In this document: in pieces, positions 1 through 6,567 of the stretch | Position numbering within the stretch: position 1 is the stretch's first letter | Layout of the letters: the number at the start of each line of letters is the position of its first letter | Source: QEXZ01 sp034660015 | GTDB taxonomy: Archaea; Halobacteriota; Syntropharchaeia; Alkanophagales; Methanospirareceae | Assembly: GCA_034660015.1 (NCBI GenBank) | Contig: JAYEII010000019.1 | Span: 1 to 14,365 of the forward strand | Direction: 5' to 3' | Length of the DNA: 14,365 nucleotides | Notes under the pieces: generated by a model | What the model was told of the DNA's origin: nothing | Databases searched by the model: none | What the model saw: only the letters and a program-made list of their open reading frames with translations | Position numbers and translations under genes: made by a program

Positions 1-18
1 GTGTAATCGTGTGGTTAC
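1..18 (-). repeat. Partial copy of the ACAGATTACAC-type dispersed intergenic repeat, cut by the window edge
   Basis: Read on the minus strand, these bases give GTAACCACACGATTACAC. This differs by one base from TAACCACAAGATTACAC at 10044-10060 over 17 positions, and is close to the arms at 7066 and 12507. It lies downstream of the permease gene stop codon. Only one edge of the element is inside the window, so its full length and any partner arm cannot be judged. The rest of positions 19-44 shows nothing recognisable. Confidence 0.55.
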
Positions 19-44
19 AAAAAGAGCTAAACAAACGACGTCCT

Positions 45-1262
45 CTATATCTGCCTCAACGCATCCAGCGGATTCAATCTCGCCGCCCTCCTTGCTGGAT
101 ACAATCCCGACACAATCGAAAGAACCAGCGAAATAGCGAACCCCACCGCCAATATCCCGGGAGTGATTGCCGTGATGCTGCCAGATTGTAATCCCGCACC
201 TAACTCGCCTCCAAGCGCACTTACCAGGAAAGGTTTACCCAAAAGGTCTATCAGCACAGAAAAGCCAATACCCAGCAAATCGCCCAGAATTCCCCCTATG
301 ACTCCTATAATCACGCATTCCGCAAGGAACATCTTCATAATGTCAAAATCCGACGCTCCCAATGCCTTTGTCAGCCCTATCTCTTTCGTTCGCTCGTAAA
401 CCGAGATAATCATCGTGTTCACCACCATAAGCGCACCAACGACGAGAGCAATACCGGAAAAAAAGCCCAAAACCAACGTTATTGCTACCATCAGCTTGTT
501 TACCCCGTCAATCATATCCTGTGCATCAGAACGTGCAATCAATCCGAGTCTCTTTATCCTTTCCATCGCAAAAACAGCAAAAGCTGGGTCATCCACTTTT
601 ACAAATAGTCCATCATAAGCATCCTTTTCATCCAGCTCCTTCGCTTTTGCCATGCAGAGCAGCACCTCATCGTCATGTGGACCCCCGGTGGATTCCAGTA
701 TTCCCACGATTTTAAACACCGCGGTTTTATCCCTCTGACGATCCTCCTCGCCGTATAACCTGATTTTAGCCGCGAACTCATCGCCCAATCCTAAATCCTC
801 TATTACTGACAGCTTCTTTGCAACGTCGTAGCCCAGCACAATCTCGTTATGGTCTCCTTTTTCATCAAACCAGTCTCCCATTTCCAATTGCAGATTACTA
901 TGAATCTGCCTATATTCAGGAGTGATTCCCTTAACCCAAAAATAAGTATTATTCTGCGTGACATACGAGTCCGGAAAAACGTACGGAGCTACGAATAAGA
1001 CGTGCTCCTCCGCTTTAATTACTTTTAGCTTCGAATCAGTTATCAGTGTAACGCTACCTGCCTCTACACCTGCCGAAACTTCTATCGTGGTTAAATCGTG
1101 TTGAGCTTTAATTTGCTCAACTGCCTGAACACGAATCCCTTCCCCCAGCGATGTCATGCCAACCACCGCAGCAACACCTATGGCTATCCCCAGCACGATA
1201 AAAAACGCCCTCAATTTCCTCCTCCCCAACTGCCTGCTCGCTAACGCGAATAACTCTTTCAT
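45..1262 (-). CDS. ABC transporter permease, MacB/FtsX-type (MacB_PCD plus FtsX domains)
   Basis: This is the integral membrane partner of the ABC ATPase encoded just upstream. The protein has about 405 residues. One N-terminal membrane helix (IVLGIAIGVAAVVGM region) is followed by an extracytoplasmic domain of about 220 residues, then three C-terminal helices. The FtsX hallmark ERTKEIGLTKALGAS follows the second helix, and the end reads GLYPARRAARLNPLDALR, which is typical of MacB-type permeases. In this family ATP hydrolysis drives movement of the external domain (mechanotransmission) to extract or release lipoproteins, peptides or small molecules; the substrate here is unknown. I chose the start at 1262 because a GGGAGG Shine-Dalgarno sits about 10 bases upstream, inside the last codons of the ATPase gene, and because it leaves only one base between the genes. 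An in-frame ATG at 1280 would overlap the ATPase gene by 17 bases. Last gene of the DUF3344 operon. Confidence 0.9.
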   Translation of the reverse strand: MKELFALASRQLGRRKLRAFFIVLGIAIGVAAVVGMTSLGEGIRVQAVEQIKAQHDLTTIEVSAGVEAGSVTLITDSKLKVIKAEEHVLFVAPYVFPDSYVTQNNTYFWVKGITPEYRQIHSNLQLEMGDWFDEKGDHNEIVLGYDVAKKLSVIEDLGLGDEFAAKIRLYGEEDRQRDKTAVFKIVGILESTGGPHDDEVLLCMAKAKELDEKDAYDGLFVKVDDPAFAVFAMERIKRLGLIARSDAQDMIDGVNKLMVAITLVLGFFSGIALVVGALMVVNTMIISVYERTKEIGLTKALGASDFDIMKMFLAECVIIGVIGGILGDLLGIGFSVLIDLLGKPFLVSALGGELGAGLQSGSITAITPGILAVGFAISLVLSIVSGLYPARRAARLNPLDALRQI

Positions 1263-1263
1263 A

Positions 1264-1941
1264 CTACTGAATCCTCCCATCCATGATTCTAACTACTTTG
1301 CCCATCTTCTTCGCCGATTCCAAATCATGTGTCACCATAATGATGTTTTTCCCTTCTTCTTCGTTTAACCGCTTGAGCAAACTCAATATGCTTTTCCCTG
1401 TCCGCGAGTCGAGGTTCCCGGTAGGTTCGTCAGCTAATATAAGCTTTGGGTCATTGGCAAGCGCTCTTGCTATCGCTATCCTTTGCAGCTCACCGCCAGA
1501 GAGTTCAGAGGGAAGGTGGTTGGCACGTTTATCCAAACCTACCATCTCCAATAACTTCATCGCATTCTCTCTTCTCTCGCTTTTGCTTATCCCCGAAAAC
1601 CCCTTATTGAAATACATTGGATACTCCACGTTCTCAACTGCATTCAACGCCGGTATCAAATTGAACGTTTGAAACACAAACCCCACAAATTTCCTCCGCA
1701 ACCTCACCAACGACTGCTTATTCCTATAATCCACTCTCCATCCAGCCAGATAAACCTCTCCCTTCGTTGGTGCATCCAGACATCCGATAACATTTAAAAG
1801 CGTAGATTTTCCTGACCCTGAAGGACCTACAATTGAAATGAACGCGCCTTCTTCCATTTTCAGGTTCACGCCATCCAAAGCAACTACTTTCTCCTTCCCC
1901 ATCCAATAATATTTTGTTAAATCCCTTGTTTCAACTGTCAT
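1264..1941 (-). CDS. ABC transporter ATP-binding protein, LolD/MacB-type
   Basis: A 225-residue cytoplasmic ATPase, the usual length for this class. All motifs are present: Walker A GPSGSGKST at residues 39-47, Q-loop Gln91 in FQTFNLIPALNAVENVE, signature LSGGE at 147-151, Walker B LILADE at 167-172 followed by PTGNLD, and the H-loop His205 in MVTHD. The Q-loop region and the LADEPTGNLD string point to the LolD/MacB/FtsE group rather than to importer ATPases. The ATG overlaps the stop codon of the upstream DUF3344 gene (ATGA at 1938-1941), so translation is probably coupled. It pairs with the permease directly downstream to form a MacB-type exporter or mechanotransmitter. Substrate specificity cannot be read from the ATPase; the neighbours suggest a surface-protein-linked role. 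Confidence 0.93.
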   Translation of the reverse strand: MTVETRDLTKYYWMGKEKVVALDGVNLKMEEGAFISIVGPSGSGKSTLLNVIGCLDAPTKGEVYLAGWRVDYRNKQSLVRLRRKFVGFVFQTFNLIPALNAVENVEYPMYFNKGFSGISKSERRENAMKLLEMVGLDKRANHLPSELSGGELQRIAIARALANDPKLILADEPTGNLDSRTGKSILSLLKRLNEEEGKNIIMVTHDLESAKKMGKVVRIMDGRIQ

Positions 1942-2945
1942 TCTCTCTTCTCCACCACCAGCACTGCATTTGTCACCATCATGTAGTCGTGATTATCCTG
2001 AACCGCCGCAAAGTTGTTCGTCGCTTTTAGATAATCCGTTACATCTCGCTGGTCTACTCCTATCTGAACGGTGCTGTCCGCAATATACACATCACTCCAG
2101 ACGCCGCCTCCATACCCGAACAATAACCTGAGCAACTGCTTTAAGAATGGAAGATTGTTTAGCCACCCGCTTTCCTCATTAAAGTAAAGCTTATTATGTG
2201 CTGTCTCTCCGCCTGATACATACCCACCTGAAGGAACCACTGTTATTAGATATGCGTCTCGCACCTTTTCCAAGTCTAACCCACCGTCAAAGTAAATCTT
2301 ACTGGTTGCCATCTCCGGCGTGATGCCATACTCTGCATATACCATGTCGCAACCCTCGTTGACCCAATATTCGATGTGTTGGCAATCCTGCTCCTGCTCC
2401 TGACACTCGTATATCATCAACAACCCGATTCCCTGCACACAAAACGTGCTTCCGTTTGCATCTACGTTCTTTACGGTAACCGAATAGAAATCCTGATTTG
2501 TTTTTGTCGTATTCAGATTGCAATTGTAAACATAAACGCCGGAAAAGTAATCATACTTCCCCACAAATCCTTTCGTATCCGTATATGTAGCGACCGAACT
2601 TAGAACCTCCTTTGTTTCTCCCTCTTTTACTTTTACTTCTACCTCCATCGTGGGATACACGCCCACGTTCTCTTTTTGGCTCCAAACCCAGTAAACATAC
2701 AGCCTGGCTAATTTTACTTCTTTATTTCCTGACCTCAGCACGTCGGCATCAAAATTGACTGTATACGTTTCATTATAATTTATCCGCCCGCTGTATTCAC
2801 TATCACCTAATGTAAAAAACACACCGCCACAAATTTCATCATGCGCAACTGTATTAAGCGTTTTATCACCTGCATACGAACCCCCTGCCGTGGATACAAT
2901 AATCAGCGCAAGAACAAAGCCACTAAAAATCGAATGTAATCTCAT
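1938..2945 (-). CDS. Secreted DUF3344-domain protein
   Basis: A 335-residue exported protein with no known biochemical activity. The N-terminus is a signal peptide (hydrophobic residues about 6-20; likely cleavage after the SYA near residue 25). The remainder resembles a single DUF3344 domain, a family seen mostly in methanogenic archaea and relatives, with the recurring VAHDEICGGVFF and KLARLYVYWVWS segments that its larger neighbour matches (LVAHGTFNGGVYVG, KWARLYVGVWGG). Six cysteines (39, 142, 169, 181, 188, 199) suggest disulfides or metal binding outside the cell. N-glycosylation sequons occur at NET (58), NTT (145) and NGS (164). There is no C-terminal membrane helix, so it is probably released or held by a partner. 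The start at 2945 has GGAGGG about 12 bases upstream and overlaps the preceding gene by 23 bases. It lies between the large DUF3344/CARDB gene and the ABC ATPase, which implies a joint function. Confidence 0.82.
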   Translation of the reverse strand: MRLHSIFSGFVLALIIVSTAGGSYAGDKTLNTVAHDEICGGVFFTLGDSEYSGRINYNETYTVNFDADVLRSGNKEVKLARLYVYWVWSQKENVGVYPTMEVEVKVKEGETKEVLSSVATYTDTKGFVGKYDYFSGVYVYNCNLNTTKTNQDFYSVTVKNVDANGSTFCVQGIGLLMIYECQEQEQDCQHIEYWVNEGCDMVYAEYGITPEMATSKIYFDGGLDLEKVRDAYLITVVPSGGYVSGGETAHNKLYFNEESGWLNNLPFLKQLLRLLFGYGGGVWSDVYIADSTVQIGVDQRDVTDYLKATNNFAAVQDNHDYMMVTNAVLVVEKRE

Positions 2946-4782
2946 CTGCGTTATTATCCCTCCTAAACTCTTTAACTACACCTTTTTCATCCACCACTGC
3001 ACGTATGCTGTGCTTTCCTTCCGCTACCACAATTGACAGTTCTTCAGTAATAAATTCACCACCTTCTAACTTATCAATCTTTTTGGTCACGCTTTTTTCT
3101 CCATCCACGTAAAGCGAAAGCTTGAAATTCATCGCTGCCGCTTCACCTTCGTTTTTTATCTCCACCGGAATGGAATAACTGAGCATACTCGTTCCTGTTC
3201 CTGCTTCTGTTTCCTGTTCAACGGGATGTTTATCAACGCAACCACTTAAAATTAAAGCGACTGTTAGAACTACAAAAATCAAACCCCATGAAATTTTTCC
3301 CCTTTTCCCGTTCCACAGGATAAACACAAACAATGGTAGTATGAGTATAACCCCTCCTCCAAGTATCACACTGCTGACCTTCGTACGGGTCGCAGTAGAA
3401 GTAGAAGTAGAAGATGCATTTTTTGCCTTCCCGTTTTCCGCTATGGGTGTTAAAATTTTAACTGACAAATCCGGTTTGCGCATCACATAAGCATCCAAAA
3501 TGAAAACATTGTCGTTTTCGTTCGATTCCTGCACCTTATTATTGGCATCAACTTCTGCGTTGATGGTGTGCGTGCCGTGTGTTGCGTTCCAAGGAATAGC
3601 CAACTTTTCGATCCCGCTGGCATCCATGCGAACAACTTCCGAGTAAATCTCTGACCCGTCAACAGAGACCTTCAACACAAAATCGTCCTCGAACAATCTA
3701 CCGTAATTGTTTACGACTGCGGTAAGCATGTTCTCTCCTTCGGTTAGATTCTTGGGCAGTGCAAGCTCAAGGGAAAAATCAGGCAGTGTTTTTTCAGTGG
3801 TTTTATGCCGAGCAATAAGGACAGCCAGAACCGGATGAAGATAATGTTCCCCCTCACGTTTGCCTTCGTCATCTACTTCTATTTCACCATCGCCGTTGAT
3901 GTCCTTCCCCCTGAGAAAAAGAACGCTGTTCTCAGCCTGTATATATTTTGTAACGTCAAAGGTCTTGAGGTCAATCCCGTAAGTTTTGTCGTCTCCGCTA
4001 TTAGCCACGTCATCCCCCCCTACGCCATACCCGTTAAACTCTAAATAGTCCGGTTCGCCGAGATTACCAGTAAGGTATATTACAGTAAGATTTGCATTTT
4101 CTACATTACCATGATTAATCGCACCTTTAAACGTTACGGAAGCGAAATTGTTTGTTGTCGGCATCGTTCCTGCCCAACCGCGACCATGCAGGTTCACATT
4201 TCCGTCTGCGACCCAATACGTAGCCCCAGGCACACTCTTGTCCTCGTAGATTGCTACAAGGATGATACTATATACCCTGCCATCGAGTTTATTCCCGCGT
4301 TCTCCCCTGCTGGTGTCCGCGATGGCGGTATTAAGCCTCGGTGATACTTCATCTGTCACTTCGTAATAGACCCAGTAGACGCCGTGACCTGTACAATAAA
4401 CGTTGGAGTTGTCATCATTTTCGCCAAGAAGAACCGTTTTACCAAGATCATGCCCGTTAAGTGTTGTGTGAACCCAGCCTGTATATCTCTCAGTGCCACC
4501 CCAAACACCTACGTATAGCCTCGCCCACTTGACTTCGACATCCTCAGGCACCGCAAACGTTCGTGTACACGGCGGGAAGTCAAGCGCATGACTCTCGCCT
4601 ACATATACACCGCCATTAAAAGTGCCATGAGCTACTAAATCCAGCTTGTCGGGATAGGGCACACCATCAAAGGCATAACTCGCTCCCGATACTTGCACCA
4701 GTAGTAATATGCCTGTTATTCCCAGTAAGAAAGCGATTGTCGCCCTTTTCATTTTGCTACGTTTTCTCCTAATCGGTTTCAT
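2923..4782 (-). CDS. Membrane-anchored surface protein with DUF3344 and CARDB domains and an internal lipobox-like membrane hairpin
   Basis: First gene of the operon, 619 residues. A signal peptide covers about residues 11-37 (cleavage after ASYA). A DUF3344 domain follows (about 45-327), with an EF-hand/dockerin-like loop DINGDGEIEVDD at 294-305. A CARDB domain (about 334-430) ends in the typical ESNENDN. A second CARDB start (KPDLSVKIL, 436-444) is followed by a Ser/Thr-rich linker (about 455-470), a first membrane helix (about 471-489), a short basic turn (NGKRGK) and a second helix (about 498-512) ending in LSGC, like a lipoprotein lipobox (Cys515). The remaining CARDB-like strands run from SYSIPVEIKNEG (535) to the end. 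The predicted topology puts all large domains outside the cell. Function unknown; CARDB domains are adhesion or scaffold modules. An alternative start at codon 11 (ATG at 4752, AGGAG 13 bases upstream) would still keep the signal peptide. Confidence 0.83.
   Translation of the reverse strand: MKPIRRKRSKMKRATIAFLLGITGILLLVQVSGASYAFDGVPYPDKLDLVAHGTFNGGVYVGESHALDFPPCTRTFAVPEDVEVKWARLYVGVWGGTERYTGWVHTTLNGHDLGKTVLLGENDDNSNVYCTGHGVYWVYYEVTDEVSPRLNTAIADTSRGERGNKLDGRVYSIILVAIYEDKSVPGATYWVADGNVNLHGRGWAGTMPTTNNFASVTFKGAINHGNVENANLTVIYLTGNLGEPDYLEFNGYGVGGDDVANSGDDKTYGIDLKTFDVTKYIQAENSVLFLRGKDINGDGEIEVDDEGKREGEHYLHPVLAVLIARHKTTEKTLPDFSLELALPKNLTEGENMLTAVVNNYGRLFEDDFVLKVSVDGSEIYSEVVRMDASGIEKLAIPWNATHGTHTINAEVDANNKVQESNENDNVFILDAYVMRKPDLSVKILTPIAENGKAKNASSTSTSTATRTKVSSVILGGGVILILPLFVFILWNGKRGKISWGLIFVVLTVALILSGCVDKHPVEQETEAGTGTSMLSYSIPVEIKNEGEAAAMNFKLSLYVDGEKSVTKKIDKLEGGEFITEELSIVVAEGKHSIRAVVDEKGVVKEFRRDNNADEITFDF
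3394..3411. repeat. Hexanucleotide tandem repeat (AGTAGA x3) in the Ser/Thr linker
   Basis: Three perfect AGTAGA units on the plus strand encode, on the minus strand, the alternating Ser-Thr linker of the 619-residue surface protein. The unit is a multiple of three, so slippage would change linker length without a frameshift. Similar Ser/Thr linkers often precede membrane anchors in archaeal surface proteins and are O-glycosylation candidates. Confidence 0.75.
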
Positions 4783-4829
4783 GTAGTAATATATTCACAT
4801 TTTTTATGTTATATCATTAATAAATTTTC

Positions 4830-4838
4830 TATATAAAC
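4830..4838 (-). promoter_or_regulatory. TATA box of the DUF3344-ABC operon
   Basis: On the minus strand these bases read TTTATATAG, about 48 bases upstream of the ATG at 4782. With normal archaeal spacing the transcript would begin near 4806-4808, leaving a leader of about 25 bases. No Shine-Dalgarno precedes the 4782 ATG. Confidence 0.5.
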
Positions 4839-5010
4839 GTTGCTGCACAGTGTAACCGAGGCAATGGTGAAACTCCCTAATCAGATAACTCCGTTGCACA
4901 GGATATTATCGCCGAAATCACATGCATATCCTTGCGTGGCGTGTGCGTGGCTAAAGTGCGTGAGACGCAAATTAAATATAGAATGAAGCTTACTTACACT
5001 ACACTAAACT
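4839..5010. other. Intergenic stretch with GCGTG cluster and short inverted repeats, no gene recognised
   Basis: This lies between the leftward surface-protein operon and the rightward tRNA. I see no supported ORF. It holds four GCGTG pentamers (4934, 4939, 4945, 4958) inside a perfect 6-bp inverted pair TTGCGT (4932-4937) / ACGCAA (4965-4970). It also holds a possible 7-bp stem GCAATGG (4861-4867) / CCGTTGC (4891-4897) with one G-U pair. Either could be an operator region or a small structured RNA; neither can be confirmed here. Confidence 0.35.
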
Positions 5011-5011
5011 A

Positions 5012-5030
5012 CAATATTATATATAATAAA
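5012..5030 (+). promoter_or_regulatory. TATA-like promoter element of tRNA-Leu
   Basis: The AT-only run AATATTATATATAATAAAA lies about 30-48 bases upstream of the mature tRNA 5' end at 5060. This suits an archaeal TATA box giving a start near 5045-5050 and a short precursor leader. A perfect 12-bp palindrome, AGAAAGCTTTCT, sits at 5039-5050, at the predicted transcription start. Confidence 0.5.
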
Positions 5031-5059
5031 ATAGAAAGAGAAAGCTTTCTGTTAGCGTT

Positions 5060-5142
5060 GCGGAGGTTGCCAAGAGGACAAAGGCGCAGCGTTGAGGTCG
5101 CTGTCCCGTAGGGGTTCGGGGGTTCAAATCCCCTCCTCCGCA
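5060..5142 (+). tRNA. tRNA-Leu, anticodon GAG
   Basis: A class II tRNA of 83 bases. Acceptor stem GCGGAGG (5060-5066) pairs fully with CCTCCGC (5135-5141), followed by discriminator A (5142). The D-arm is GCC/GGC (5069-5071, 5083-5085). The anticodon stem CAGCG/CGCTG (5087-5091, 5099-5103) encloses the loop TTGAGGT, with anticodon GAG at 5094-5096, reading CUC and CUU leucine codons. A long variable arm contains CCC/GGG. The T-arm is GGGGG/CCCCT around TTCAAAT (5123-5129). CCA is not encoded, so it must be added enzymatically. No intron is seen. It stands alone upstream of ftsZ. Confidence 0.95.
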
Positions 5143-5163
5143 TTCGGAGAAACATCTGGAACG

Positions 5164-5188
5164 TTTTTTTTCTTTTCCAAAGAAAAGG
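5164..5188 (+). terminator. T-rich terminator plus CTTTTC/GAAAAG hairpin after tRNA-Leu
   Basis: Eight consecutive T (5164-5171) begin 21 bases after the tRNA 3' end, fitting archaeal oligo-T termination. They run into a 6-bp hairpin CTTTTC (5172-5177) / GAAAAG (5182-5187) with loop CAAA. Read on the minus strand, the hairpin is a member of the AACCTTTTCTTT-type family also seen near 12426, 14127 and, more loosely, 10160. Confidence 0.55.
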
Positions 5189-5214
5189 TTTATTAATTTA
5201 ATTTAATAAATAAA
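5188..5214 (+). promoter_or_regulatory. Probable ftsZ promoter (AT-rich TATA region)
   Basis: A TTTATTAATTTAATTTAATA-type run lies 60-85 bases upstream of the ftsZ ATG. The first 14 bases, GTTTATTAATTTAA (5188-5201), recur exactly at 10116-10129 in front of glyA. Transcription would begin near 5225-5240, leaving a leader with a strong GGGGGAG Shine-Dalgarno just upstream of the ATG at 5273. A second AT block, the palindrome TAATATAATATTA (5242-5254), is closer and could be an alternative TATA or an operator. Confidence 0.4.
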
Positions 5215-5272
5215 GAAAAACTGTAAAAGCATTAGGGGGGTTAATATAATATTAGGGTAAGGGGGAGAGAAG

Positions 5273-6343
5273 ATGAAACAAGTAGAAAGAGGAGCTGTTT
5301 TGGAAGTCGAAGAAGCAAAGACAATGGGGGATGTGGAATTAGAAGGGTTATTGGAGAAAGCAAGAACGGTAATAAAGGTGATTGGATGTGGAGGAAGTGG
5401 AACTAACTCAATACAGCGGATGACAGAGGAGGGTATTTTTGGAGCGGAACTGTTCGCTCTGAATACCGATGCACAACATTTGCTGTACTCAAAAGTGGAG
5501 CGAAAACTATTGATAGGGAAGAAGACAACGCGAGGGCTTGGTGCGGGAAGCATTCCGAGGTTAGGAGAGGAAGCGGCGATGGAAAACGAAGACGACATAA
5601 AATCAATCGTGGATAATGCAGATATGGTATTTGTAACCTGCGGATTAGGTGGTGGTACAGGGACAGGTTCAGCGCCAGTAGTCGCACAAGCGGCGCAAGA
5701 GGCGGGTGCTCTTACCATTGGTGTGGTGACCTTGCCTTTTCACGCGGAGGGCGAGGTAAGAAGGGAAAATTGCAATATGGGACTTGAAACACTACGTGAA
5801 AATACCGATACGCTTATCGTTATACCAAATGACAAGTTATTGGATACAGTCCCCAGGTTGCCCTTAAATGATGCGTTCCGAGTCGCCGATGATGTGTTGA
5901 TGCGTGCAGTAAAGGGAATAACCGAGCTGATAACCAAATCGGGTCTTATAAATCTCGACTTTGCTGACGTGCGCACGGTGATGAAAGATGGTGGAATGGC
6001 AATGATAGGATTTGGTGAAGCGGACGGTCAGAACAAAGCAGTCGAAGCGGTGAGAAGGGCGTTAAGCTCTCCATTACTTGATGTTGACGTGTCGGAAGGT
6101 AAATCCGCACTGGTAAACGTGACGGGTGGAGAAGACATGACCGTAGAGGAGGCAGAAGGAGCGCTTCAGGAAGTATACCGAATGATGAACCCCGAGGCAA
6201 GAATCGTTTGGGGCGTGCAGTTAACGCCTGAAGTAAAGAACACGTTGAAGACGCTGCTCGTTGTAACAGGCGTAAAATCCGAGCAAATATATGCACAGAA
6301 GGAAGTGAAAAAAGAGAAATACGGCATTGAAATAGTGCATTAG
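5273..6343 (+). CDS. ftsZ: Cell division protein FtsZ
   Basis: Tubulin-family GTPase that assembles the division ring at mid-cell. The protein has 356 residues, with N-terminal extension (1-33) then the GTPase domain: GCGGSGTN at 38-45, LFALNTDAQHL at 60-70, the tubulin signature GGGTGTGS at 126-133, NTDTLIVIPNDKLL at 177-190 and the T7 synergy loop NLDFADVR at 227-234 with its catalytic Asp. The C-terminal domain follows, ending in a short basic tail. All nucleotide-contacting motifs are intact, so it should be active. The start at 5273 is supported by GGGGGAG about 6 bases upstream. It leads the ftsZ-secE-spt5 cluster, a common archaeal order that joins division, protein export and transcription elongation genes. 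The segments fit the archaeal FtsZ1 type; whether an FtsZ2 exists elsewhere cannot be known. Confidence 0.97.
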   Translation: MKQVERGAVLEVEEAKTMGDVELEGLLEKARTVIKVIGCGGSGTNSIQRMTEEGIFGAELFALNTDAQHLLYSKVERKLLIGKKTTRGLGAGSIPRLGEEAAMENEDDIKSIVDNADMVFVTCGLGGGTGTGSAPVVAQAAQEAGALTIGVVTLPFHAEGEVRRENCNMGLETLRENTDTLIVIPNDKLLDTVPRLPLNDAFRVADDVLMRAVKGITELITKSGLINLDFADVRTVMKDGGMAMIGFGEADGQNKAVEAVRRALSSPLLDVDVSEGKSALVNVTGGEDMTVEEAEGALQEVYRMMNPEARIVWGVQLTPEVKNTLKTLLVVTGVKSEQIYAQKEVKKEKYGIEIVH

Positions 6344-6369
6344 AGCAATAGTAATATCAATCACAAGCG

Positions 6370-6561
6370 ATGCAAATGAACCTCGTCGAAGACATATCAA
6401 AAAAGTTAGAGGAGTATGTAAGAATACTGAAGTTGGCGAAGCGACCAAAGAGGGAGGAATTTTTTAAAATTTCTAAAATCGCGGGTGCCGCAATGGCACT
6501 GGTTGGCATTATTGGATTCTCTATCTATCTTTTGATGTCGGTTTTGCCCAAGGGGATTTGA
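6370..6561 (+). CDS. secE: Preprotein translocase subunit SecE (Sec61 gamma)
   Basis: A 63-residue single-pass membrane protein, the normal length of archaeal SecE. An amphipathic N-terminal helix (about residues 4-35, with KLAKRPKREEFFKISKIA) is followed by one transmembrane helix (AAMALVGIIGFSIYLLMSVL, about 40-59). SecE clamps the two halves of the SecY channel in the cytoplasmic membrane. Its place between ftsZ and spt5 is the classic archaeal order and supports the call more than the short sequence alone. No clear Shine-Dalgarno is visible; a second in-frame ATG at 6376 would shorten the protein by two residues. The gap after ftsZ is 26 bases and the gap before spt5 only 6, suggesting one transcript. 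Confidence 0.92.
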   Translation: MQMNLVEDISKKLEEYVRILKLAKRPKREEFFKISKIAGAAMALVGIIGFSIYLLMSVLPKGI

Positions 6562-6567
6562 ATAATC

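Noticed and set aside
1..191. 60-residue plus-strand frame at the left edge
   Set aside because: It is opposite the permease C-terminus and rich in Arg/Gln/Pro; a shadow frame.
45..1280. Permease start at the ATG at 1280
   Set aside because: It overlaps the ATPase gene by 17 bases and has no good ribosome binding site, whereas the ATG at 1262 has GGGAGG about 10 bases upstream and matches the usual N-terminus of the family.
1264..1672. Plus-strand frames opposite the ABC ATPase
   Set aside because: Shadow frames opposite clear Walker and signature motifs; no ribosome binding site or domain.
4851..4930. C/D box small RNA between the surface operon and tRNA
   Set aside because: No convincing C box (RUGAUGA) and D box (CUGA) pair could be found at suitable spacing.
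5203..5718. 171-residue frame antisense to ftsZ
   Set aside because: Low-complexity Ser/Pro-rich translation fully opposite a conserved gene; a shadow frame.
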